From: Paucibacter sp. PLA-PC-4
GTDB taxonomy: Bacteria > Pseudomonadota > Gammaproteobacteria > Burkholderiales > Burkholderiaceae_C
Direction: 5' to 3'
DNA: 64,000 bases
Assembly (NCBI RefSeq): GCF_026241155.1
Contig: NZ_JAPFGP010000001.1
Span: 1 to 64,000, forward strand
The number at the start of each line of letters is the position of its first letter. Positions within the stretch are counted from its first letter, which is position 1. The notes beneath the pieces were generated by a model. That model searched no databases and was not told where the DNA came from. It saw nothing but the letters and a program-made list of their open reading frames with translations. The translations under genes and the position numbers were made by a program. Shown one piece after another: positions 16,777 through 23,904 of this stretch.

Positions 16777-16879
16777 GGGAGGAGCATAGGCAGTTCGCCG
16801 ACCCCGGGTCGTGCTGTGCGCAATGGGCGCCGCCGCGTATCTGATAATCCGATTCAATACCGAGTCACCGGGGGAGCTC

Positions 16880-17524
16880 ATGTCCGAGTCCAATGCACAA
16901 GCCGCCGCGCAACGCCACTACCGCAGCGCGGCCGTGGCCCGCATGCTGCGAATGCCGGTGGCAACTCTGCGCATCTGGGAGCGGCGCTACCGGGTCAGTG
17001 GTGCGGCCACCAGCGCGGCCGGCCACCGGCTGTACAGTGCCGCCGATGTGCGGCGCCTGGCCCTTCTGAGACAGCTGGCCACGCTGGGCCATGCCATCGG
17101 TGCGATCGCCGCACTGGACATGGATGGGCTGCAGGCCGTGGCCCGCACCCATGCCAGCACCTTGGCCGAGCCGCTGCGTCTGCCTGCTCTTCCGCTGGAC
17201 CTGCCGAGCGACACGGCGCCGCCACGGCGCTTCGACGATGCGGTGCTCGGCGATGTGGCGGGGTTGTCCTCGACGATTGCATGCGAATGCCCGCAGCATC
17301 TGGCCGAGATCCTGATCCGGCTGACGCAGTTCGAGGCCTACAGCGCTGACTGCCGCCAGCGCAGTCCTGCCGATGCGGAGCTGCACGCCTATCTGCAGCA
17401 GGTCGCTGGCCAGGCTCGCGCCAGCTTCGAGAATGCGTTGGAGCGGGTGGCCATCCACGAAGGCCTGTTGCTAGGCCCCACCTTACAATTCGGCACTCTT
17501 GCGCCGCCCCTGGCTGCGCTCTGA
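16880..17524 (+). CDS. MerR-family transcriptional regulator without B12 domain
   Basis: The 214-residue protein has a MerR winged helix at about 12-80 (RSAAVARMLRMPVATLRIWERRY, then AAGHRLYSAADVRRLALLRQL). A helical C-terminal part (HLAEILIRLTQFEAYSADC, then LQQVAGQARASFENALERVAIHEG) follows. I see no cobalamin-binding DxHxxG motif as in CarH/LitR. The GGGGGAG ribosome site supports the ATG at 16880. Its position beside photolyase, lipocalin and redox genes suggests control of a light or oxidative-stress set. The effector is unknown. Confidence 0.82.
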   Translation: MSESNAQAAAQRHYRSAAVARMLRMPVATLRIWERRYRVSGAATSAAGHRLYSAADVRRLALLRQLATLGHAIGAIAALDMDGLQAVARTHASTLAEPLRLPALPLDLPSDTAPPRRFDDAVLGDVAGLSSTIACECPQHLAEILIRLTQFEAYSADCRQRSPADAELHAYLQQVAGQARASFENALERVAIHEGLLLGPTLQFGTLAPPLAAL

Positions 17525-17550
17525 GACTGACTCCTCCAAGATCAATGCAG

Positions 17551-17582
17551 CGCCTGTCCGATACCGGGGCGGGCGTTTTTTC
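17551..17582 (+). terminator. possible terminator between the MerR and acyltransferase genes
   Basis: An imperfect GC-rich hairpin (CGCC...GGCGGGCG) is followed by six T residues directly before the next ATG. It could end the MerR transcript, but the stem is weak and it overlaps the ribosome-binding region of the downstream gene. Confidence 0.3.
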
Positions 17583-18662
17583 ATGAGCGTCCCCATTTCC
17601 GCCGTTTCCTCCCGTCTGCTGCACCTCGATGTCTTGAAGGCAGTGGCCGCGCAACTGATCGTGCTGCATCACCTGGCCGCCTACGGCCCGGTCGCCGAGA
17701 CCGTGCAGGCATTGTGGCCGGCCCTGATCGCCTGGCTGTATGAATACGGTCGCATGGCGGTGCAGGTATTTCTGGTGGTTGGCGGCTTTCTTACGGCGCG
17801 CGGCCTGGCACCGTCCGGCAGGCGCTTGGAAGGTGCGCCGCTGAGCCTGCTGTGGCGCCGCTATTTGCGCCTGGCGCTGCCGTTCACCGCGGCCGTGCTG
17901 CTGACTTTGGCCTGCTCGGCCCTGGTCGCGCCTCTGCTGCCAGAGCTGGTGCCGGCAGCGGTCAGCGCGCCGCAGTTGCTCGCCCATGCGCTCTTGCTGC
18001 ACGATGTGCTGGGCCACGAGGCGCTGACGGTGGGGGCCTGGTATGTGGCCATCGATCTGCAACTGTTCGCGCTGCTGCTGGCCCTGCTGTGGCTGGCGCG
18101 CGGCAGTGCGGCGGCGCGCTGGCTTGGTCCGGCCCTGGTCTTGCTGCTGAGTGCGGCCTCGCTGTGGGTCTTCAATCTGGACGCCGGCCAGGACATCTGG
18201 GCACCGTATTTCTTTGGTGCCTACGGTATGGGCGCGCTGGTGCACTGGTTGGGCTTGAGCCGCTATCGCAGGTTGGGCCTTGTCCTGATGACAGCGCTTG
18301 CCGGCGGGGCCCTGGTCTACGAGTTCCGCGAGCGCCTGGCGCTGGCGCTGGCCACCGCGTTGCTTCTGGCCTGGCTGCAGCAGCGCCACCAGCACGGCCT
18401 GCGGCTGCTGCGCGGGCGCGCGGCAGCGGCGGTCGCTCATCTGGGCACGCATTCCTATGCGCTGTTCCTGGTGCACTTCCCGATCTGTCTGCTGGTCAAT
18501 GCACTGTTCGAGCACAAAGACCCTGAGCACCCCTGGGCCGGCGTCGCCGCGATGGCAGCCGCCTGGGCTCTGAGCAATCTGGCCGCGCTGCCGTTCTATC
18601 GCTGGATCGAGGTGCCAGCCGGGCGGCTTCGTTTGGGCTGGGCGCGCACCCAGCAGGCCTGA
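17583..18662 (+). CDS. membrane acyltransferase 3 family protein
   Basis: The 359-residue protein has about ten hydrophobic helices. The acyltransferase-3 opening LDVLKAVAAQLIVLHHLAAYG contains a histidine pair in the position of the active-site His. Later it has FLVVGGFLTARG, WYVAIDLQLFALLL and HSYALFLVHFPI. Such enzymes O-acylate lipids or surface sugars from the inner membrane. The acceptor cannot be read from context. The start at 17583 fits the family's N-terminus. Confidence 0.82.
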   Translation: MSVPISAVSSRLLHLDVLKAVAAQLIVLHHLAAYGPVAETVQALWPALIAWLYEYGRMAVQVFLVVGGFLTARGLAPSGRRLEGAPLSLLWRRYLRLALPFTAAVLLTLACSALVAPLLPELVPAAVSAPQLLAHALLLHDVLGHEALTVGAWYVAIDLQLFALLLALLWLARGSAAARWLGPALVLLLSAASLWVFNLDAGQDIWAPYFFGAYGMGALVHWLGLSRYRRLGLVLMTALAGGALVYEFRERLALALATALLLAWLQQRHQHGLRLLRGRAAAAVAHLGTHSYALFLVHFPICLLVNALFEHKDPEHPWAGVAAMAAAWALSNLAALPFYRWIEVPAGRLRLGWARTQQA

Positions 18663-18674
18663 GCCACGCTGCGC

Positions 18675-19202
18675 TCAGCGCTCCAGCGGGCGGGTCTGCG
18701 GCGTGCGCTGGAAGGCGCTCTTGTCAAAGCCTAGCGAGGCCGCCTTGTCGAGCAGGCGCTGCAGTTGGGCCTCGTCCATCTGCGGCTCTCGCGACAGCAC
18801 CCAGGCGTATTTGCGGTTGGGTGTGCCGACCAGTACCTGGCGATAGTTCTCGTCCAGATCCAGCACCCAGTAGTCGCCGTAAAACGGCCAAAAGAAGGTG
18901 ACGCGCAGTCTTGCATTGCCGCTGCCGTCCACCACCTTGGCATGGCCCTTGACGTCCTCGATGTCGCCGCTGGCAGCGCGGCAGCGGTTGATCACCTCGA
19001 CGCGGTCTCCGTCGGGTCGGTAGCGGGCCTGGGTGTCCGCAACGCATTGGCGCTGGAAGCGATTGGGCAGCAGTGCGATCTCGTACCAGGCGCCGGCATA
19101 GCGCGCAAGGTCGACGCTGGCCACTGTGGGCAGCGGGGCGTCGGCGGCGTTGGCGGCGTTACAGGTCAGCAGCGCGGCGGCGATCAGCAGGGGTTTGAGC
19201 AT
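18675..19202 (-). CDS. blc: bacterial lipocalin (Blc-like)
   Basis: The 175-residue protein has an N-terminal export signal and the lipocalin G-x-W motif in GAWYEIALLPNRFQ. Later family blocks are present (VTFFWPFYGDYWVLDLDENYRQVLVGTPNRKYAWVL, read in two parts, then LLDKAASLGFD). Blc proteins bind lipids and act in envelope stress. The LLTC at residues 12-15 is an imperfect lipobox, so lipid anchoring is uncertain. It is convergent with the acyltransferase and 4 bases from the WYL regulator on the same strand. Confidence 0.88.
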   Translation of the reverse strand: MLKPLLIAAALLTCNAANAADAPLPTVASVDLARYAGAWYEIALLPNRFQRQCVADTQARYRPDGDRVEVINRCRAASGDIEDVKGHAKVVDGSGNARLRVTFFWPFYGDYWVLDLDENYRQVLVGTPNRKYAWVLSREPQMDEAQLQRLLDKAASLGFDKSAFQRTPQTRPLER

Positions 19203-19206
19203 GCGC

Positions 19207-19887
19207 TCAGTCTAGGGCCTGCGCCCTCTCCAAGTCAGCCAGGGTCTTACCGGGCTCGTCGCGGAAGCGCTCGTCCAACAGGGTCAGGTCTTGAATCCGG
19301 TCGACCCGGAAGCTGCGGAAATCGCTGCGCTTTTCGCACCAGGCCGCGACGGTCCAGACCGGGCCCCAGAAAAAGCAGGCGAGCGGACGCACCACCCGCT
19401 CGGTACTGGCGCCGCCAAGGTCCAGATACTGCAGGCGCAGCTTATGACGGCTCTCGGTGGCTTCGCGCAGTCGCATCAGGCGCTGGCTCAGGCCTTCGTC
19501 CATGCCGCTGTGCGGTGCGTAGACCGCCAGGCTCTCGGCCGCCGCGCGCGCGGCCGGCGACAGCACGGCCAGTATCTTGGATAGCGCGCTCTCGGCCGGC
19601 GCGATCAGGCCGGCGTCCAGCGCCGGCCGCGCCAGCCGCACCACGGCCACCAGGGCCTGGGCCTCGTCCTTGGTGAACATCAGCGGTGGCAGGTCGAAGC
19701 CGGCCCGCATCCGGTAGCCGACACCGGCCTCGCCCTCGATCGGCACGCCCTGCTGCTGCAGCGCGGCCACGTCGCGGTAGACGGTGCGCACCGACACCTC
19801 CAGGCGCTGGGCCAGGAACTCGGCGGTGGAGAGACGGCGCCCACGAATGAGCTGGACGATCTGGAACAGGCGGTCGGCACGGCGCAT
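19207..19887 (-). CDS. YafY-type HTH/WYL-domain transcriptional regulator
   Basis: The 226-residue protein has an N-terminal winged helix (MRRADRLFQIVQLIRGRR, LSTAEFLAQRLEVSVRTVYRD). A WYL-type sensor region follows (LRLQYLDLGGASTERVVRPLACFFWGPVWTVAAWCEKRSDFRSFRVDRI), in which the W-Y-L triad appears as WTVAAWC. The family length of about 225-230 residues fits the start at 19887. It is directly upstream of the lipocalin gene on the same strand and divergent from the oxygenase gene at 19957. The ligand is unknown. Confidence 0.87.
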   Translation of the reverse strand: MRRADRLFQIVQLIRGRRLSTAEFLAQRLEVSVRTVYRDVAALQQQGVPIEGEAGVGYRMRAGFDLPPLMFTKDEAQALVAVVRLARPALDAGLIAPAESALSKILAVLSPAARAAAESLAVYAPHSGMDEGLSQRLMRLREATESRHKLRLQYLDLGGASTERVVRPLACFFWGPVWTVAAWCEKRSDFRSFRVDRIQDLTLLDERFRDEPGKTLADLERAQALD

Positions 19888-19956
19888 CCCTCCATTGTGG
19901 CGGCTTCCGATGCTCGCTTCACACTGCTGACGCCGTGCTGTCAGTAACATCAGGCC

Positions 19957-20802
19957 ATGTCGATTCAACAGCTGACCCCCGATTGGCAAGCCTGGCTGCG
20001 CGAGAACGTCGCGCGCGGCTGCAGCCGCCACACCATGCTGCCGCTGCTGGTGCAGGGCGGTTTTGCCCCGGCTGTGGCCGAGCGGGCGCTGGACGAGGTC
20101 ATCGGTGGCGCCCCGGCGCTGCCTGCGGCGCTGGGCCAGTCTTTGCGAGCGCGGCCCGTGCCCGAGCTGCAGGCCAACCGCATCGATTGCGCCGGCCAGC
20201 GCGTGCGCGTCGCGGCGGTTCTGGATGCGCCGCAGATCGCGCTGTTTGAGAACCTGCTCACCGAGGCCGAGTGCGCGGCGATGATTGCCCTGGCCGAGAC
20301 CCGGTTGGCACGCTCCACGGTGGTCGACGAGCAGCTCGGCGAGGCTCGGGCGCACGAGCACCGCACGAGCGCCGGTGCCTGGTTCCAGCGCGGCGAGACG
20401 CCGCTGGTGGCCACTATCGAAGCGCGTTTGGCCGCGTTGTTGCGTTGGCCGGTCGACCATGGCGAGGGCCTGCAGGTGCTGCGCTACGGGCCGGGCGGCG
20501 AGTACCGCGCCCACCACGATTTCTTCAACCCGGCCCATGCCGGCAGCCAGCGCCATCTGCAGCAGGGCGGCCAGCGGGTCGGCACCTGCATCCTCTACCT
20601 GGGCGAGGTCGAGGCCGGCGGCGGCACTCGCTTTCCGCAGCTGGGCTTCGAGGTGCGGCCCTCGCGCGGCGCGGCGCTGTACTTTGCCGATGTCGATGCG
20701 CGCGGTGTCGAGGACCCTGTCACCTTGCACGCCGGGGTGCCGGTGTTAGCCGGCGTCAAATACATCGCCACCAAATGGCTGCGCGAGCGGCCCTATGTGT
20801 GA
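19957..20802 (+). CDS. 2OG-Fe(II) oxygenase, prolyl 4-hydroxylase-like
   Basis: The 281-residue protein has a poorly conserved N-terminal part and a C-terminal P4Hc domain. Iron ligands lie in YRAHHDFFNP (H-x-D near residue 187) and the distal His in LHAGVPVLAGVKYIATKWLRE, whose Lys binds 2-oxoglutarate. The EHRTSAGAWFQRGE and YLGEVEAGGGTRFP blocks are typical of prolyl hydroxylases. The substrate is unknown; bacterial members hydroxylate elongation factor Tu or small molecules. Its stop overlaps the next gene's ATG by one base. Confidence 0.87.
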   Translation: MSIQQLTPDWQAWLRENVARGCSRHTMLPLLVQGGFAPAVAERALDEVIGGAPALPAALGQSLRARPVPELQANRIDCAGQRVRVAAVLDAPQIALFENLLTEAECAAMIALAETRLARSTVVDEQLGEARAHEHRTSAGAWFQRGETPLVATIEARLAALLRWPVDHGEGLQVLRYGPGGEYRAHHDFFNPAHAGSQRHLQQGGQRVGTCILYLGEVEAGGGTRFPQLGFEVRPSRGAALYFADVDARGVEDPVTLHAGVPVLAGVKYIATKWLRERPYV

Positions 20803-21290
20803 TGGCCGTGCTCGCGCTGCGCCGCTGCGAGACCAGTGACCGCCCGCCGCTGGCCCGCATGCTGGAGCTCTACCAGTACGAGCTGTCCGATATCTGGGAC
20901 CAGGACCTCGATGCCAACGGTGAGTTCGGCTACGACTTGGAGAGTTTTTGGCGCTCGCCCACTTGCCATGCCTTCATCGCGACGGTGTCCGGCCGCTACG
21001 CCGGCTTCGCGACGGTGGACAGGCGCGTCAAGGTCGGTCCCGAGGGCTGGTGGATGGACCAGTTCTTCGTGCTGAAGAAGTACCGCCGTGCCGGGGTCGG
21101 CGCGGCGCTGGCCGCCCATGTGTTCCAGACGCTGCCGGGTGACTGGGAGGTCGGCCAGATGCCGGCCAATTGGCCCGCCCGGGCCTTCTGGCGGCGCGTG
21201 ATCACGGTCCGCAGCCACGGCCACTTCAGCGAACACCGCCTGGAGCAGGGGCGCTGGACGGGCATCGTCCAGCGTTTTCACTGCGTCTGA
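20802..21290 (+). CDS. GNAT-family N-acetyltransferase
   Basis: The 162-residue protein has the GNAT acetyl-CoA loop in QFFVLKKYRRAGVGAALAAHVF (R/Q-x-x-G-x-G/A) and the conserved C-terminal WPARAFWRRVI segment. It is translationally coupled to the preceding oxygenase (TGATG). This suggests a joint modification function, although the substrate cannot be read. Confidence 0.85.
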   Translation: MAVLALRRCETSDRPPLARMLELYQYELSDIWDQDLDANGEFGYDLESFWRSPTCHAFIATVSGRYAGFATVDRRVKVGPEGWWMDQFFVLKKYRRAGVGAALAAHVFQTLPGDWEVGQMPANWPARAFWRRVITVRSHGHFSEHRLEQGRWTGIVQRFHCV

Positions 21291-21293
21291 CGA

Positions 21294-21767
21294 TCAGGCG
21301 CGCCCGATGCGCGCCACATAGCAGCCATGGCCGGCGTAGTGAGCATGGATGAAGGCCGTGCTGGGCTGGCCCAGCAGGTGGTCGATCAGGCTCTCGGCCA
21401 TGCGGCCCTCGACGACGCCGGCATCGACGATCAGCCCCTGCGCGTCGAAGGCGCGCAGTGACAGCAGGCTGTATCGCAGCATTTCGGGTAGCTTGTCCAC
21501 CGCTTCGAAGGCGGCTTCCGCGCCCTCGCGCACAAAAATCGCGTGGCTGGCGCGGTAGGGGCTGTCGACGTCGAGGTGCATGTGGTTCAGCAGCAGGCAG
21601 CTTTCGCCGGGCCGGGCCGGGCGCAGCTCGATGCGGTCGGGCAGGGTCTGGCCGGCCTGGGCGCGGCGGCGCACGATATGGCGCTCGGCGAGCTCTGCGT
21701 CGCTCAGATCGAACAGCGGGCGGAAGGGCTCAGGCGACAGGCCGGTGATGCGGAAATGGGTTGTCAT
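21294..21767 (-). CDS. DUF1203 family protein
   Basis: The 157-residue protein has the DUF1203 pattern: FRITGLSPEPFRPLFDLSDAELA, then PCRVSL-like CLLLNHMHLDVDSPYRASHAIFVRE, and a C-terminal HAHYAGHGCYVARIGR. The family has no established function. The start at 21767 gives the usual family length. It is convergent with the acetyltransferase gene at 20802-21290. Confidence 0.82.
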   Translation of the reverse strand: MTTHFRITGLSPEPFRPLFDLSDAELAERHIVRRRAQAGQTLPDRIELRPARPGESCLLLNHMHLDVDSPYRASHAIFVREGAEAAFEAVDKLPEMLRYSLLSLRAFDAQGLIVDAGVVEGRMAESLIDHLLGQPSTAFIHAHYAGHGCYVARIGRA

Positions 21768-21930
21768 GGGGTGGCGGTCCAAGGGTTGAGAAGATCTGCA
21801 GCCTAGGCTCGCCATGCCGCTCTGGCTCGCCGGAAGCGGACCTGGAATTCGGCGCGCTGGCACGCCGCTTGCATGTGGAACTCTATTCAAACCCCTGTTT
21901 TGACCACCGGCCGCCGCCGGCATCGTGCCC

Positions 21931-22449
21931 ATGTTGTCCTCCCCGTGTTCACCCGAGCCGTACACCGTGAACAGTTCTGCCCTTGCCCTCGAACCCAGCC
22001 TGGCGCGTGAGCGCCCCGATCAGCCCGAGGTGCTGGCCTTGATCCATGCGCTGGACGCTTTCCAAAGCGCGCTGTACCCAGCTTCCAGCAACCATCTGCT
22101 CAATGTCGAGGCCTTGCTGCGGCCCGAGGTGCGCTTTCTAGTGGTGCGCGATGCACAGACACGGGTGCAGGGCTGCGGGGCGATCGTGTTGCGCGAGGAC
22201 TGTGCCGAGCTCAAGCGCATGATGGTTCGCCCCGAGGCGCGCGGCCAGGGCCTGGGCGGCGCGCTGATCGCGGCGCTGGAGGTGGAGGCCGTGTGCGCCG
22301 GCCGGCCCTTGCTGCGGCTGGAGACCGGCGTGCGCCAGCGACCCGCCATCAGGCTTTACGAACGCTTGGGCTATCGGCGCTGCGGCCCTTTCGGCGGCTA
22401 CCGCGCCGACCCCTTCAGCGTCTATATGGAGAAGCTGCTCGGCGCCTGA
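21931..22449 (+). CDS. GNAT-family N-acetyltransferase
   Basis: The GNAT core is clear: ELKRMMVRPEARGQGLGGALIAALE (acetyl-CoA loop RGQGLG), then LRLETGVRQRPAIRLYERLGYRR. The start is uncertain. ATG at 21931 gives 172 residues, while GTG at 21967 gives 160 and starts closer to the conserved domain. Neither has a good ribosome site. The substrate is unknown. The gene lies upstream of ndh on the same strand. Confidence 0.82.
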   Translation: MLSSPCSPEPYTVNSSALALEPSLARERPDQPEVLALIHALDAFQSALYPASSNHLLNVEALLRPEVRFLVVRDAQTRVQGCGAIVLREDCAELKRMMVRPEARGQGLGGALIAALEVEAVCAGRPLLRLETGVRQRPAIRLYERLGYRRCGPFGGYRADPFSVYMEKLLGA

Positions 22450-22482
22450 TCCACAATGCCCCGAAATACTGCGGGAGCATGA

Positions 22483-23775
22483 ATGCAAAGGCCTCGGGTT
22501 CTGATCATCGGCTGTGGCTTTGGCGGCCTGGAGGCCGCGCGCACGCTGGCCCATGCGCCGGTCGACATCACGCTGATCGATCGCAGCAACCACCATCTGT
22601 TCCAGCCGCTGCTCTATCAGGTGGCCACAGCCGGCCTGTCGGCGCCCTCAATCGCTGCGCCGATCCGCCATATGCTGCGGCGCCAGCGCAATGTCACCGT
22701 GCTGATGGCCGAGGTGTCAGGTGTTGACAAGGCCGCGCAGCGGGTGGCGCTGGCCGATGGCCAGCGCCTGCCCTACGACTATCTGATCGTCGCCAGCGGC
22801 GCTACCCACAGCTATTTCGGCCGCGATGAGTGGGCCGCATACGCACCAGGGCTGAAGACCTTGGCCGATGCCTTCAAGCTGCGCGCCAAAGTACTGCTGG
22901 CCTTCGAGCAGGCCGAGACCTTGGAGGACGAGGCGGCGCGTCGACCCTGGTTGAACTTCGTCGTGATTGGCGCCGGCCCGACCGGGGTCGAAATGGCCGG
23001 TACCCTGGCCGAGATCGCCCGCCACACGCTAAAAAATGAGTTCCGTCGCATCGATCCGGCCAGCGCCCAGGTGCTGCTGGTCGAGGGCTCGGATCGGGTG
23101 CTGCAGGCCTTCAGACCCGAACTCTCGGCCAAGGCCAAGGCCCAGCTGGAGGGCCTGGGTGTGCAGGTGCAGACTGGCGCCCGCGTGGTCGGCATCGACG
23201 TGGCGGGCATCGAGGTCGAGCAGGGAGGCGAGCGGCGGCGCATCGCGGCGCGCACCGTGGTCTGGGCCGCCGGCGTGGCGGCCTCACCGCTGGGCAAGAC
23301 CCTTGACGTGCCGCTGGACCGCGCCGGCCGCGTCATCGTCGACAGCGCGCTGAACATTCCCGGCCACCGCGAGATCTTCGTGGTCGGCGACCTGGCCGCC
23401 GCGCAAAGCCATGAGAGGGACGGCCGCATGAAGCCGGTTCCCGGCGTTAGCCCGGGCGCCAAGCAGATGGGCCGCCATGCCGCCCGCCAGATTATGGCGG
23501 CCATCGCCGGCAGACAAGACCTGGCCCCCTTCCGCTATCAGGACTACGGCGCGCTGGCCACCATAGGCCGCAAGGCAGCGGTGGCCGATGTCGGGCGCTT
23601 CCAGTTCAGCGGCTACTTCGCTTGGCTGTTCTGGCTGTTTGTCCACATCTACTTCCTGATCGGCTTTCGCAACCGCCTGGTCGTTCTGATGGACTGGGCC
23701 TGGGCCTACTGGAGCTTCCAGCGCTATGCGCGCGTGGTGGCCGAGCCGGCACCGACGGCAGACCCCGGCCACTAG
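22483..23775 (+). CDS. ndh: type II NADH dehydrogenase
   Basis: The 430-residue flavoprotein has an N-terminal FAD site (VLIIGCGFGGLEAA, residues 6-19) and a second nucleotide site (FVVIGAGPTGVEMAG). Also seen are the NDH-2 blocks FQPLLYQVATAGLS and VVWAAGVAASPLG, the FAD-closing IFVVGDLA, and a C-terminal FAWLFWLFVHIYFLIGFRNR hydrophobic segment that anchors it to the membrane. It oxidises NADH and reduces quinone without pumping protons. Confidence 0.93.
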   Translation: MQRPRVLIIGCGFGGLEAARTLAHAPVDITLIDRSNHHLFQPLLYQVATAGLSAPSIAAPIRHMLRRQRNVTVLMAEVSGVDKAAQRVALADGQRLPYDYLIVASGATHSYFGRDEWAAYAPGLKTLADAFKLRAKVLLAFEQAETLEDEAARRPWLNFVVIGAGPTGVEMAGTLAEIARHTLKNEFRRIDPASAQVLLVEGSDRVLQAFRPELSAKAKAQLEGLGVQVQTGARVVGIDVAGIEVEQGGERRRIAARTVVWAAGVAASPLGKTLDVPLDRAGRVIVDSALNIPGHREIFVVGDLAAAQSHERDGRMKPVPGVSPGAKQMGRHAARQIMAAIAGRQDLAPFRYQDYGALATIGRKAAVADVGRFQFSGYFAWLFWLFVHIYFLIGFRNRLVVLMDWAWAYWSFQRYARVVAEPAPTADPGH

Positions 23776-23785
23776 CCGCACATTG

Positions 23786-23826
23786 GTCGGCCGAACGGGT
23801 CCGTTCGGCCTATTGAGATTTTGTTG
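23786..23826 (+). terminator. rho-independent terminator after ndh
   Basis: A perfect 9-bp stem GGCCGAACG/CGTTCGGCC (23789-23797 with 23802-23810) has a 4-base loop and a moderately T-rich tail (TATTGAGATTTTGTT). It lies shortly after the ndh stop. Confidence 0.6.
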
Positions 23827-23904
23827 AGCTTCATAAAGAGCTCCTAGATTGCGTCCCGTTCGACAACCAGAACGGGACCGCCGTCCCACAGGAGCCTTCC
23901 CACT

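Noticed and set aside
16880-17524. B12-dependent CarH/LitR photoreceptor
   Set aside because: The protein is a MerR regulator, but its short C-terminal part lacks the cobalamin-binding motif.
16995-18530. 511-residue frame opposite the MerR and acyltransferase genes
   Set aside because: Composition is Q/R/H-rich shadow sequence, while both plus-strand genes have family motifs.
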